From assembly GCF_013283785.1 (NCBI RefSeq), contig NZ_JABCPZ010000031.1, forward strand, positions 1 through 64,000: a stretch of DNA of 64,000 nt, in the 5' to 3' direction. Under the pieces are notes generated by a model. It did not search any database. It worked only from the letters and a program-made list of their open reading frames with translations, and was not told the DNA's origin. A program made the translations under genes and the position numbers. This stretch comes from Nonomuraea antri. GTDB taxonomy: Bacteria; Actinomycetota; Actinomycetes; Streptosporangiales; Streptosporangiaceae. Shown here in pieces: positions 24,498-33,091 of the stretch (positions are counted from its first letter, which is position 1; each line of letters begins with the position of its first letter).

Positions 24498-24558
24498 ACC
24501 AGATGATCGGTGTCCGGGGCGGCGGCGTTCCAGGTAAAAGTACGCAGACCAGCGGCCG

Positions 24559-25230
24559 TCACACCGCGGGCGCCGGACGCGGGCGCACCCAGGCCGCGCC
24601 GGCGGCGCCGAACCCGGTGGCGAGCAGCAGCCAGCCCAGCGCGTTGACCGGCATGGCCACGAATCCACCAGCCATGACCAGCGGGAACGAGGCCGGCATG
24701 AGCGCCGCGGCCCACCGGGGCACCTGACGCCCGCGCCACAGCGCCACCGCGAGAAGGACGATCCCGAGGAACATCAGCGGGACGAACACCGCCCCGCCGA
24801 GCGCCGGCGCCTGGAAGGCGTCCAGCCCGGCCAGCAGCCGCTCGGTTGCGGCCTGGCCGAGGCCCGCCTGGCGGGAGGCGACCGCCGCCGCGTCGTACCC
24901 GGCCCCGCTGAAGCCCAGCGCGGCGAATCCCACGTACGTCAGCGCCATCCCCGCCGTGCCCAGCCCGGGCGAGCCGCGCCTGGCCACCAGGCCGGTCACG
25001 ATCGCGCCCACCCCGGCGGTGAGCGCGAACACCAGCAGCATCCACATGGCCAGTTGCAGCCGGCCGACGCCGGCGGCCGCCTTCGGTATCCACACGTCCG
25101 GGGCGTCGGCCACGGCGTAGGGCACCAGCAGCGCCCAGGCCGCCATCGCCAGCGGGCCCGCGGGAGCGAGCAGTGCCAGCGCCCGGTGCACCCGGGTGAC
25201 CTGCGCGGACGGGGGTGCGATCAGGTCCAC
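24559..25230 (-). CDS. Six-helix membrane protein, unknown function
   Basis: 223 residues from GTG 25230, chosen because GGAGGAGA stands 7 bases before it. An ATG 15 bases upstream would put that site inside the gene. Six hydrophobic helices fill the chain (near residues 20-40, 58-80, 88-108, 138-160, 168-188 and 190-212). There are no charged motifs or cysteines to suggest an activity. It stands alone between the AraC gene and a two-component system on the same strand and could be an operon partner of either. Confidence 0.7.
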   Translation of the reverse strand: MDLIAPPSAQVTRVHRALALLAPAGPLAMAAWALLVPYAVADAPDVWIPKAAAGVGRLQLAMWMLLVFALTAGVGAIVTGLVARRGSPGLGTAGMALTYVGFAALGFSGAGYDAAAVASRQAGLGQAATERLLAGLDAFQAPALGGAVFVPLMFLGIVLLAVALWRGRQVPRWAAALMPASFPLVMAGGFVAMPVNALGWLLLATGFGAAGAAWVRPRPAPAV

Positions 25231-25303
25231 GTCGTTCTCCTCCATCGTCGGGGGGTGATACGGGAACGACGCTACGATCGCGGGCCCGGCCGCCACATCC
25301 GAG

Positions 25304-25951
25304 CTAACACCGGTTCAGCCACATCAGCGCGGCACGCACCCGGCGGTTGTGGTCGGCGTCGGGCGGCAGGGCCAGCTTGGTGAAGATCGACGCGACGTGC
25401 GAGTCGACGGTCCGCTCGGAGATGACCAGCCGGCCGGCGATGGCCACGTTGCTGAGCCCCTGGGCCAGCAGCCCGAGCACGTCGCGCTCGCGGCCGGTGA
25501 GCGTGCCCGGGCCGGTGGGCGTGCTCGGGCCGGCCAGGTAGTGGTCGACGACCTGGGCGTCGATCGCGGTGCCGCCGGCCGCGACCCGGCGGACGGCGGC
25601 CACGAAGTCGTCCAGGTCGAGCACCCGGTCCTTGAGCAGGTAGCCGAACCGCGCCGGACGTTCCGCGGCCAGCGTCATGGCCAGCGCCGGTTCCACGACG
25701 TGCGAGAGCATCACCACGGCCAGCTCGGGGAAGCGCTCGCGCAGCAGCACCGCCGCGCGGGCGCCCTCGTCGGTGAACGTGGGCGGCATCCGCACGTCCG
25801 CGATCACCAGGTCCGGCCGCTCGGCGACGACGGCCGACACCAGGCTCGCCGCGTCACCCACCTCGGCGGCGACCTCGATGCCGTCCGCACGCAGCAGCCT
25901 GGCGATGCTCTGCCTGAGCATCACCAGGTCCTCGGCGATCACGACCCGCAC
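25304..25951 (-). CDS. NarL/LuxR-family response regulator
   Basis: 215 residues from GTG 25951, overlapping the kinase gene by 13 bases, with GGAGG upstream. The receiver domain (1-120) has the acidic pocket VIAEDL, the phospho-acceptor Asp52 in LVIADVRMPP and the Lys in YLLKDRV. The C-terminal LuxR helix-turn-helix (about 145-210) reads LTGRERDVLGLLAQGLSNVAIAGRL and ERTVDSHVASIFTKL. It is the cognate partner of the upstream kinase. Confidence 0.93.
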   Translation of the reverse strand: MRVVIAEDLVMLRQSIARLLRADGIEVAAEVGDAASLVSAVVAERPDLVIADVRMPPTFTDEGARAAVLLRERFPELAVVMLSHVVEPALAMTLAAERPARFGYLLKDRVLDLDDFVAAVRRVAAGGTAIDAQVVDHYLAGPSTPTGPGTLTGRERDVLGLLAQGLSNVAIAGRLVISERTVDSHVASIFTKLALPPDADHNRRVRAALMWLNRC

Positions 25952-27846
25952 GGCAGGATCACCTCCAGTTCCGTGCCGCGCGGCCGGCGGTCGCAGACCA
26001 GCAGCCGGCCGCCGGCCGCCTCGACCCGTTCCGACAGCCCGCGCAGGCCGGTGCCCGCCCGGGGGTCGGCGCCGCCGCTCCCGTCGTCGGTGACGCTCAC
26101 CCGGGCGTGGCCGCCGGTGACCGTCACGTCCACGGTGATGGAGCTCGCGCCGGCGTGCTTGAGCGCGTTGGTGACCGCCTCGCACACCACCAGGTACGCC
26201 ACGCTCTCGACGCGTGGCGGCAGCCGCTCGGCCGGCACGTTGAGCGTGATCGGCAGCGGGATCGCGCCGGTCAGGTCGGCCAGCGCGACCCGCAGGCCAT
26301 GCCTGCTCAGCGTCTCCGGCACGTTGCCCGCGACCAGCGCGCGCAGCTCCTCGATCGCGGTGGCCAGGTTGTCGCTCGCGCCGGTGAGCAGGTTCCGCGT
26401 CTCGGCGTCCGGGAAGCGCCGCCAGGCCATCCGCAGTTCCAGCGCGAGCGCGAGCAGCCGGCCCTGCACGCCGTCGTGCAGGTCGCGTTCGAGCCGCCGT
26501 CGTTCCTCGGCCGCCGCCGACTCGGCCCGGCCGGCCTGCTCGCGTACCGCGGCCTGGAGCACCGCCCGTTCGACCAGCTCGGCCACCTCGGCTACGCCGC
26601 CGCCGGCGTCCGCGGCCGCGCCGCGATGCATCAGGTACGCCCGCGTGCCGATCGGCACCGCGCCGGGCGGCGGCTCCGCCATGGCCGCGCCGTCGGCGTC
26701 CACCCAGCCGCGCCCCTCGGGCAGCCGCAGCGCCAGGCCCGCGCTGGGGTCGCCGAGCGCGGCGCGCAGAATGTCCCTGGCGGTCTCGGCCGGCCGGCTG
26801 GTCTCGCCCGCCTCCCGGACGAGACGCGCCGCCCGCGCCCTGACCGGGTCGGTACGCAGCACCAGCGCCCGCACCACCCACCGGTCGAGCGGGACGGCCA
26901 GCGCGGCCACCGCCAGCGTCACCAGCACCACCGGCAGCACCGCCCCGGCGCCGAGCAGGTCACCGAGCACCGCGCCCGCCGCCACCACCAGCAGCGCGAA
27001 CAGCAGCCCCACGACCAGGCCGATCAACGACGGCACCCGGCCCGCCCAGCGCGCGCCGCCGTGCCGCGCCACCGCGACTAGCAGGAGCGGGCACACGGCG
27101 AACGGCGCGCAGAACCCCACCGCCAGCGCCGCCTCACCGGCCGCCGGGGTCAGCACGCCGAAGCCGCCCGCCATCGCCGCGGCCAGCGCGCAGAGCAGCA
27201 CGGTGACGATCGGCACCAGCGCGCACGCGGCCAGGACGAGCAGCCGCAGGCGCTCCTCGCCGCGGGCCGCGGGCGCCGCCCGCCACAGCAGCACCGGCGC
27301 CACCAGCACCGACGCCATCCACGGCAGCGCCGCGGGCCCGGCCGCCTCCGGCAGCTCCCACAACGGCCTGATCCGCGAGTACGGCTCGCCCACCGGCAAC
27401 ACCGCCATCGCCAGCAGGGCGAAGGCGATCCCGTAGCCGAGCACCAGCCGTACCGCCCAGGCCGGACGCGACCCGGCCACCAGCAGGGCCACCTGTAACA
27501 GGGTGATCGGCAGGATGTATCCGGCCGCGTGCCAGGTCACCGCGAGCCAGGCCAGGGCGTCGGTGTGGCCCTTGGCGCCCGCGTACTCGGCGGCGACGGC
27601 GGTGGTGACCAGGTAGGCGAGCAGTGCCCAGCAGGTCGCGGCCACCCACCGGCCGGTGCGCGGCCGGCCCGCCCTGGTCAGCGCGGCGGCGCAGAACGAG
27701 CAGACGATCGCCGCTGCGGCCAGCGGGAGCACGAAGATCGGGCTGTTGCCGCCGTAACGGAAGCCGGACAGGTACGTTCCGACCGCGATCGCCGCGGCGG
27801 TGAGCGCGGCCGGCGAGTGGATCGCCGGCCAGGAGGGGGCACCCAT
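25939..27846 (-). CDS. NarL-type sensor histidine kinase
   Basis: 635 residues from ATG 27846. About ten hydrophobic helices in residues 15-330 make a membrane sensor domain of unknown ligand. The HisKA_3 dimerisation helix has its phospho-accepting His in RRLERDLHDGVQGRL near residue 450. The HATPase domain at the end has the asparagine box (CEAVTNALKHA) and glycine boxes (VTDDGSGGADPRAGTGLRGL). Its stop overlaps the response-regulator start, so they are translated together. The signal is unknown. Confidence 0.9.
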   Translation of the reverse strand: MGAPSWPAIHSPAALTAAAIAVGTYLSGFRYGGNSPIFVLPLAAAAIVCSFCAAALTRAGRPRTGRWVAATCWALLAYLVTTAVAAEYAGAKGHTDALAWLAVTWHAAGYILPITLLQVALLVAGSRPAWAVRLVLGYGIAFALLAMAVLPVGEPYSRIRPLWELPEAAGPAALPWMASVLVAPVLLWRAAPAARGEERLRLLVLAACALVPIVTVLLCALAAAMAGGFGVLTPAAGEAALAVGFCAPFAVCPLLLVAVARHGGARWAGRVPSLIGLVVGLLFALLVVAAGAVLGDLLGAGAVLPVVLVTLAVAALAVPLDRWVVRALVLRTDPVRARAARLVREAGETSRPAETARDILRAALGDPSAGLALRLPEGRGWVDADGAAMAEPPPGAVPIGTRAYLMHRGAAADAGGGVAEVAELVERAVLQAAVREQAGRAESAAAEERRRLERDLHDGVQGRLLALALELRMAWRRFPDAETRNLLTGASDNLATAIEELRALVAGNVPETLSRHGLRVALADLTGAIPLPITLNVPAERLPPRVESVAYLVVCEAVTNALKHAGASSITVDVTVTGGHARVSVTDDGSGGADPRAGTGLRGLSERVEAAGGRLLVCDRRPRGTELEVILPCGS

Positions 27847-27943
27847 GCCGCGATGATGACAGGGGGGCCGGTCCGGCGGAATCGGTGCGAGCACCGGAAC
27901 CGCCTGGGGTCGCGGTCGCTCGCCCGGACCAGCAGGCGTTTGC

Positions 27944-28003
27944 GCGGGTCAGCGGCGGCCTGGGCGGGTCGGCGGCCGTCCGGGCGGGTCAGCGGCCGTA
28001 GAA
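27944..28003. repeat. 20-bp tandem repeat spanning the SDR stop codon
   Basis: GCGGGTC begins units at 27944, 27964 and 27984, each followed by a similar (A/G)GCGGC-rich tail. The last unit contains the stop codon of the minus-strand SDR gene (27989-27991). Confidence 0.7.
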
Positions 28004-28684
28004 CCTGGCGGGGTCGGCGGCGAGCGCGGCCTTGACCTTGGCGCTCCACTCGTCGACGACCACCTCCAGCTCATCGGCCTCGATGCCGTCGAGCGCGGCG
28101 CGGGCCACGTCCTCGGGGTCGATCATCTCGCCCTCGTACCCGGCCATCATGTCCGTGGCGGCGGCGCCCAGATGCAGGCCGGTCACCAGCGTGCCCTGGC
28201 CGCGCAGTTCGAGCCGGACGCCGTTGGTCAGGCTCCACTCGGCCGCCTTCGCGGCGCTGTACGCGTTGGCCCCGTCGTGGGAGAACCAGGACAGCGCGGA
28301 CAACACGTTGAGCACGGCGCCGCCGCCGTTGCGGCCGAGGATCGGGGCGAAGGCACGCACCATGGCGAGCGTCCCGTAGTAGTGGGTCTCCATCTCCAGG
28401 CGGATCGTGGCGAGGTCGCCGGCGATCAGGTTGGTGCCCGTGCTGATGCCGGCGTTGTTGATCAGGAGCGTCACGTCGCCGGCGACGGCGGCGGCCGCCT
28501 CGACCGAGGCCGGGTCGGTGATGTCCAGCCGCAGCGCCTCGACGCCGGGGACGTCGACGTGCTCGGGATTGCGCGCGGCGGCGTAGACCTTCTTCGCGCC
28601 GCGCTCCAGCAGTTGCCGCGCGAAACGCAGGCCGATGCCGCGGTTGGCGCCGGTCACGAGCGCGGTCGAGCCGGAAATACGCAT
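27989..28684 (-). CDS. Short-chain dehydrogenase/reductase
   Basis: 231 residues, with GGAGG before the ATG. A classical SDR: cofactor motif TGANRGIG (about 11-18), NNAG (about 75), the catalytic Ser in VLNVLSALSWFS and Tyr-x-x-x-Lys in YSAAKAA (about 150). The cofactor is likely NADP(H), because an Arg follows in the turn (TGANR). The substrate is unknown. It diverges from a MerR regulator, whose operator-like dyad sits in the shared promoter, so it may be induced by a toxic carbonyl or aldehyde (inference). Confidence 0.9.
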   Translation of the reverse strand: MRISGSTALVTGANRGIGLRFARQLLERGAKKVYAAARNPEHVDVPGVEALRLDITDPASVEAAAAVAGDVTLLINNAGISTGTNLIAGDLATIRLEMETHYYGTLAMVRAFAPILGRNGGGAVLNVLSALSWFSHDGANAYSAAKAAEWSLTNGVRLELRGQGTLVTGLHLGAAATDMMAGYEGEMIDPEDVARAALDGIEADELEVVVDEWSAKVKAALAADPARFYGR

Positions 28685-28736
28685 GGCTGCCTCCAGGCAG
28701 TTCTCAGTGACGAGTGATTCGCGGATACGCTAAAAC

Positions 28737-28752
28737 CTGACGTTGACGTCAG
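28737..28752. promoter_or_regulatory. MerR-type dyad in the SDR/MerR divergent promoter
   Basis: CTGACGT-TG-ACGTCAG is a perfect inverted repeat with 7-bp arms. On the minus strand a -35-like CTGACG and a weak TATCCG lie 19 bases apart, the long spacer typical of MerR-activated promoters. The -10 match is poor, so this reading is tentative. Confidence 0.6.
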
Positions 28753-28790
28753 AGGCAAATGTTGTGACGCGAATCACCAGGGAGGCCGTC

Positions 28791-29159
28791 ATGCGCATCG
28801 GGGAACTCGCCGCCAAGACGGGCGTGAGCGTGCGGGCCCTGCGCTACTACGAGGAGCAGCACCTGCTCGTCGCCGAACGCAGCGCCAGCGGCCAGCGGCA
28901 CTACCCCGAAGACGCGGTGGAGCGGGTCTGGCTGATCCAGCAGCTCTACGCGGCCGGGCTGGCCAGCAAGTCGATGGCCGACCTGATGCCGTGCGTGGTG
29001 ACCGGCGAGGTCACCCCCGAGCTGCTCCGGCGGCTGGGCGGCGAGCGCGACCGCATCGAGAGCCGGATCGGCGAGCTGGTCAAGGCACGCGACAAGCTCG
29101 ACTTGATCATCGACCTGGCCGCCGAGGCCGCGCACGCGGGCCGGCCATGCCCGCGCTGA
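28791..29159 (+). CDS. MerR-family transcriptional regulator
   Basis: 122 residues from ATG 28791, with GGGAGG upstream. The N-terminal winged helix is canonical (MRIGELAAKTGVSVRALRYYEEQ, LLVAERSASGQRHY), followed by a dimerisation coiled coil at about 80-112. There is no Cys metal-binding loop, so it senses an organic or redox signal rather than a metal. It diverges from the SDR gene across a perfect dyad. Confidence 0.9.
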   Translation: MRIGELAAKTGVSVRALRYYEEQHLLVAERSASGQRHYPEDAVERVWLIQQLYAAGLASKSMADLMPCVVTGEVTPELLRRLGGERDRIESRIGELVKARDKLDLIIDLAAEAAHAGRPCPR

Positions 29160-29358
29160 ACCGCCGACTCCCACTGCGGACGGTCGAAGGCGAGTCGCCT
29201 GGCGGTGCGCGGCGGAAGCTTTAGCCAGGCATTAGCGCGGGCATGCCGACCGCACTCGATCACGCGGGTAAGCACAACGTGACCATGGCATTCCGGATCG
29301 TCACCTCCCTCCGGGGCCTGGCACCACAGCTGATTCCTGCGAGAGAGACGGAAGTCCC

Positions 29359-29991
29359 ATGCCCGCAAACCCGATGATCCGGCTGACGTATGTCGTCTTC
29401 GCCGCGTCCGCCGCCCTCGTCCCGTTCACTCCGGCGGTCGCCGGGGCGAACGCCGACCTGACCACCCGCGTGACGGCTCAGGCCGTCAAGAGCGACGAGA
29501 AACCGCCGCTGGTGGCCGGTCGTGGCTGTCACGGACACCGCTGGTGCGGCGGCGGCTGGCGGCACTGGAACCACTGGCGTCCGTGGCACCGCGGCTGCCA
29601 CCACCGCTGCCACGGCCGGACCGGCCCGCAGGGTCCCCAGGGTCCGCAGGGCCCGGCGGGTCCGGCGGGGACCGCCGGCTCCAGCGTCGACACGGCCTTC
29701 CACGGCAACCGCAAGTTCGTCGCGCAGGCGCCCGGCGACGGCCGGACCCTGGTGCGCGACCCGCGCACCACGCCGACGTGGCACGACCTGTCGTCGATCG
29801 ACAACTACCCGGGCGGCGTCACGGGCGTCTCGCTGGCCAACAGGCTCGGGCGCCTGCACGTGACCGTGCGCACCGCGTCCGGGCAGGTCTTCCAGACGGA
29901 GTGCCGGCTCAACCCGACGCCGGGAACGGGCATGAACGATCCCTGGCCGGGCAACTGCAGCGACTTCATCGACCTGACCCCGCCCAACTGA
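29359..29991 (+). CDS. Secreted protein with His/Trp/Cys-rich and collagen-like segments
   Basis: 210 residues, with ATG 29359 after a GGAAG. A Sec signal peptide runs to about residue 31 (ending AVAGANA). Residues about 54-88 are extraordinarily rich in His, Trp, Cys and Gly (HGHRWCGGGWRHW, then WHRGCHHRCHGR): about nine His, six Trp and four Cys. Then comes a collagen-like Gly-x-y run, GPQGPQGPQGPAGPAG (about 91-106). The C-terminal 100 residues form a small domain with SSVDTAFHGNRKFVAQ and two Cys. The His/Cys block could bind copper or zinc (inference). The short collagen run could trimerise the protein only weakly. No family is recognised. Confidence 0.75.
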   Translation: MPANPMIRLTYVVFAASAALVPFTPAVAGANADLTTRVTAQAVKSDEKPPLVAGRGCHGHRWCGGGWRHWNHWRPWHRGCHHRCHGRTGPQGPQGPQGPAGPAGTAGSSVDTAFHGNRKFVAQAPGDGRTLVRDPRTTPTWHDLSSIDNYPGGVTGVSLANRLGRLHVTVRTASGQVFQTECRLNPTPGTGMNDPWPGNCSDFIDLTPPN

Positions 29992-30052
29992 ACGCCGCGA
30001 CCGCTGATCCCGCCGGCGTCCGCCGGCCGCCCCTGATCGGGCCGGGATGAAA

Positions 30053-30092
30053 CGCGCGGGTGGACGCCACACGAAAGGCGTCCACCCGCGCG
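30053..30092 (+). terminator. Terminator of the collagen-like protein gene
   Basis: A perfect 16-bp stem (left arm CGCGCGGGTGGACGCC) with an 8-base loop ACACGAAA, 61 bases after the stop. No T run follows. Confidence 0.9.
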
Positions 30093-30116
30093 CACGCGTT
30101 TCAGGGCAGGACCCAG

Positions 30117-30291
30117 GAAAGGCCGGCGCACCGCGCCGAACGGCTGTCCCCGAAAGGCCGGCGCACCGCACAGACCGGCTGTCCTCGAAAGGCCGGTGCA
30201 CGGCACTGACCGGCTGTCCGCGAAAAGTCTGCGCGCCGCACCGACGGGCCGGTGCGGGAATGGCCGGTACGCCGCACCGACCGTCCCGAGA
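30117..30291. repeat. Five tandem units of about 35 bp
   Basis: Units begin with GAAA/GAA at 30117, 30152, 30187, 30222 and 30258. The shared pattern is GAAAGGCCGGCGCACCGC followed by a variable 4-5 bases and CGGCTGTCC. Units 1-3 are close, while 4 and 5 have decayed. They touch one another with no spacers, so this is a minisatellite and not a CRISPR array. Confidence 0.85.
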
Positions 30292-30354
30292 AATTTACCG
30301 AAGATGACCGTTTTTCCAGGATCATCATGCCCTGATCACGGCAAATCCACATAC

Positions 30355-31101
30355 GTGATCAAAATGCGGTGGTTCGCCGTCCTCGTCGTCAGTTGCACGG
30401 CGCCGCTGGTCCCGGGCGGGATCGCGGCGGCCGACACCGTGGTGGCCCCAGGCGATCGCAGCGCCGAAGTCGAACGCCTGCAGCGCAAGCTGCACCAGGG
30501 CGGGTTCTACTGGGGCCGGATCAACGGGAACTACGACGTCCAGACCCGCTACGCGGTCTGGACCCTGCAGAAGAGCCAGGGACTCACGCCGCGCGGCGAG
30601 GTGAGCACCGCGGAGTGGCAGGCGCTGGAGCGCCCGCGGCGACGGCGTCCGCTCGTGCCGCGCGGCCCGGACGACCGGGTCGAGATCAACCTGCGCACCC
30701 AGCTCCTGACCGTCTACCGCAGGGATCGCCCGGTCCTCGTCTCGCACGTCTCCACCGGGGCCGGGATCGAGTTCTGCAACGGCGGCCGGTGCCGGGTGGC
30801 CAACACCCCGATCGGCGACTTCCGGGTCGGCGCCCGCTCTCCGGGCTGGTCCACCGGGGCGCTCGGCTCGATGTTCAACGCGATGTACTTCAACGGCGGC
30901 ATCGCCATGCACGGCTCGTCGCAGGTGCCGCTCCGGCCGGCTTCGCACGGGTGCGTGCGGCTGCCGCTGGCCACGTCCAAGCGGCTGTTCAAGCTGGTCG
31001 GGCCGGGAGAGCCGGTGTACGTCCGCGGCGCCTGGCACGACCGGGGCGAACGCCGGCGCGCGGCCGCCAGGCACGGGCGATCGGCGAGGCCGCACCGCTG
31101 A
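30355..31101 (+). CDS. L,D-transpeptidase (YkuD) with peptidoglycan-binding domain
   Basis: About 248 residues. GTG 30355 is used (ATG 30364 is three codons later), and no ribosome site is seen for either. A signal peptide ends near residue 28 (GGIAAADT). A PG_binding_1 domain follows (about 35-85: SAEVERLQRKLHQGGFYWG and YAVWTLQKSQGL). The YkuD catalytic domain lies at about 105-225, with the signature AMHGSSQVPLRPASHGCVRL and nucleophile Cys200. It would form 3-3 peptidoglycan cross-links outside the membrane, insensitive to most beta-lactams. The basic C-terminal tail (RGERRRAAARHGRSARPHR) may hold it near the wall. Confidence 0.9.
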   Translation: MIKMRWFAVLVVSCTAPLVPGGIAAADTVVAPGDRSAEVERLQRKLHQGGFYWGRINGNYDVQTRYAVWTLQKSQGLTPRGEVSTAEWQALERPRRRRPLVPRGPDDRVEINLRTQLLTVYRRDRPVLVSHVSTGAGIEFCNGGRCRVANTPIGDFRVGARSPGWSTGALGSMFNAMYFNGGIAMHGSSQVPLRPASHGCVRLPLATSKRLFKLVGPGEPVYVRGAWHDRGERRRAAARHGRSARPHR

Positions 31102-31287
31102 CCGCCGGGACCCGTCGCTTGTGACCGTCAGGACCTCCGTCGTCCGGTTCGTGGGGTGATGTCAACGGCCGGTCGAGGATGGGTCAGCACTTCTCCGGCG
31201 GGTGCCGCGCCGTGCTCGGCGCCGCGTCCGCGAGGGCTAGACACGAAGTTGCGTTGATCTTCGTCGTGGTGGCCGGAGGAGGCACGG

Positions 31288-33081
31288 ATGTCGAACGCTG
31301 GACGGATCGTCACGGGCGCGGTGCTGGTCGCCGCGGCCGTCGTGCCTGGTCAGGCCGTCGCGGACCCGGGAAGGCCGCCGCAGGCCGCCCCGGATGCCCG
31401 GCCCGCGCCACCCGCGACGCGCTCCGCGGCCCAGCCGGTCGAGCTGGTGCTGACCGGCGGCGCGTTCTCCATCAGGGACGCCTTCGCCGTCCTCGACGGC
31501 CGTCCGCTGACGGTACGGCTCGCCCCCGCCGCCCGCGCCCGCATGACCCAGGCGCGCGAAGGCGCGCTCGCGGCGCTGGAGAGCCAGCGGGTCTACGGCT
31601 GGAACCAGGCGCTGGGCCCGCTGAAGGACCGTCCGCTGACCGTGGACGAGCAGCGGCTGTTCCAGCGCAACACGCTGCGCTCGCACGCCGCGGGCGTCGG
31701 CCCGGCCCTGCCAGACAACGTGGCGAGGCTGGCCCTGGTGCTCAAGGCCAACCAGATGGCCAGGGGGAAGGTGGGGGTCCGGCCGGAGGTGCCGGAACGC
31801 CTGCTGGCCATGGTCAACGCCGGTGTCGTGCCGGTCATGCCGCAGATCGGCTCGCTCGGCACCGGTGATCTGCAGCCGCAGGCGGCGGCCGGGCTGGCCG
31901 CGATCGGCGAGGACGCGCCGGTGCGTTACCGGGGCGGGCAGGGTCCGGCCTCGGCCATGTTGCCGCTGGCCGGGCTGCCCAGGGACTTCGTCCTGGAGGC
32001 GGGGGAGGCGTTGCCGATCATCAGCGGCAGCACGGTCGTGGCCGCGTCGCTGCTGCACGCCGTGCACCGCGCAGACGCGCTCGCCGACCAGGCGGAAGGC
32101 GCGTTCGCGCTGTTCCTGGAGGCGACCAGGGCCGAGCGCGGCTCACTCGACGGCCGCACGCACGCCGAGCGGCACATCCCGGAGGAGAACGCGATCGCCG
32201 CGCGGCTGCGCGCGCTGGTCGCCGGCTCGGGCTGGATGACCGAAGAGGGACGAAAGCGCCTCGACCCGGCCAACTACCACCCGCGTGTGCAGGACGCGGT
32301 GTCCGTTCGCGCCGCCCCGCACATCATGGCCGGGCTCAGGAAGGTGCTCGGCGACGCGCGCACGACCCTGATCAGGGAGGCCAACTCCTCGACCTCCAAC
32401 CCGCTGGTCTTCCGCCGCAAGGACGGCAAGGGCCACGAGTTCGTGATGGGCGGCAACTGGGACGGCTCCATCATGGGCCACACCGCCGACACGCTGAACG
32501 CGGAGATCGCCGACCTCGGCGTGCTCTCGCAGGAGCTGTCCGCACGGCTGCTGTCGCCGAGCTGGAGCTACGGCCTGCCGGCCAACCTGGCGGGCGGCGC
32601 GGTCGGCCTGAACTCCGGCCTGGTGCAGGTGCAGACCGTGGCCACCGCGCTGGTCCCGGAGATGCAGATACGCGCCACGCCCGCGGGGACGTTGTCACGC
32701 CCGGCCAAGAACGGCCAGGAGGACCACAACACGATGGCCATGGCCTCGGTCAGGAACCTGCACGCCAACCTCGACCGGCTGGAGACCGTGCTGGCGGTGC
32801 AGTTCCTCATGTCGGCCCAGGGCATCGACCTCATCGCGGCCCGGATGAGGCCGCTGCCGCTCGGCGTGGGCACCCGCTACCTGCACGCGCAGTTCAGGCG
32901 CTACGTCCGGCCGCTGGGCGACGACCGCTACCTGACCCCGGACCTGCTGCGCGCCACCTGGCTGGTGCGCAACAACCGCCTCCTGCCGCCGGCCCTGCCC
33001 ACGGCCAGTGCCAGGAAGGCGGGCGGCGTGAGGAAGGCGGCCAGTTCCAAGAAGGCGGGCGGCGCCAGCAAGGCGGCCTGA
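31288..33081 (+). CDS. Exported histidine/phenylalanine ammonia-lyase homologue with altered MIO triad
   Basis: 597 residues, with GGAGGAGG before ATG 31288. It aligns by eye along the whole HAL/PAL fold: Tyr103 in RVYGWNQ, LRSHAAGVG, GVRPEVPERLLAMVNAG, Arg341, and the NGQEDHNTM Glu near residue 480. Several active-site positions differ. The Ala-Ser-Gly triad that cyclises to MIO reads Gly191-Thr192-Gly193 (SLGTGDLQP). The usual Asn of INGT is Ser246, the usual Tyr of QDxYSxR is Val338 and GGNFHG is GGNWDG. It also has a Sec signal peptide (ending AVADPG), unlike cytoplasmic family members, and a Lys/Ala-rich C-terminal tail. It may be a non-canonical lyase or a non-enzymatic exported protein. 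It converges with pobA. Confidence 0.85.
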   Translation: MSNAGRIVTGAVLVAAAVVPGQAVADPGRPPQAAPDARPAPPATRSAAQPVELVLTGGAFSIRDAFAVLDGRPLTVRLAPAARARMTQAREGALAALESQRVYGWNQALGPLKDRPLTVDEQRLFQRNTLRSHAAGVGPALPDNVARLALVLKANQMARGKVGVRPEVPERLLAMVNAGVVPVMPQIGSLGTGDLQPQAAAGLAAIGEDAPVRYRGGQGPASAMLPLAGLPRDFVLEAGEALPIISGSTVVAASLLHAVHRADALADQAEGAFALFLEATRAERGSLDGRTHAERHIPEENAIAARLRALVAGSGWMTEEGRKRLDPANYHPRVQDAVSVRAAPHIMAGLRKVLGDARTTLIREANSSTSNPLVFRRKDGKGHEFVMGGNWDGSIMGHTADTLNAEIADLGVLSQELSARLLSPSWSYGLPANLAGGAVGLNSGLVQVQTVATALVPEMQIRATPAGTLSRPAKNGQEDHNTMAMASVRNLHANLDRLETVLAVQFLMSAQGIDLIAARMRPLPLGVGTRYLHAQFRRYVRPLGDDRYLTPDLLRATWLVRNNRLLPPALPTASARKAGGVRKAASSKKAGGASKAA

Positions 33082-33091
33082 GCGGGCCCGG

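Larger units (their letters stand above)
29992..30354. other. Intergenic region with terminator and 35-bp repeats
   Basis: This 363-base stretch has no gene. It holds the terminator at 30053-30092, the tandem repeats at 30117-30291 and an AT-richer stretch at about 30290-30355 that should contain the promoter of the L,D-transpeptidase gene. Confidence 0.6.

Noticed and set aside
30117-30291. CRISPR array
   Set aside because: Units of about 35 bp abut directly without unique spacers, there are no cas genes, and unit sequence decays.
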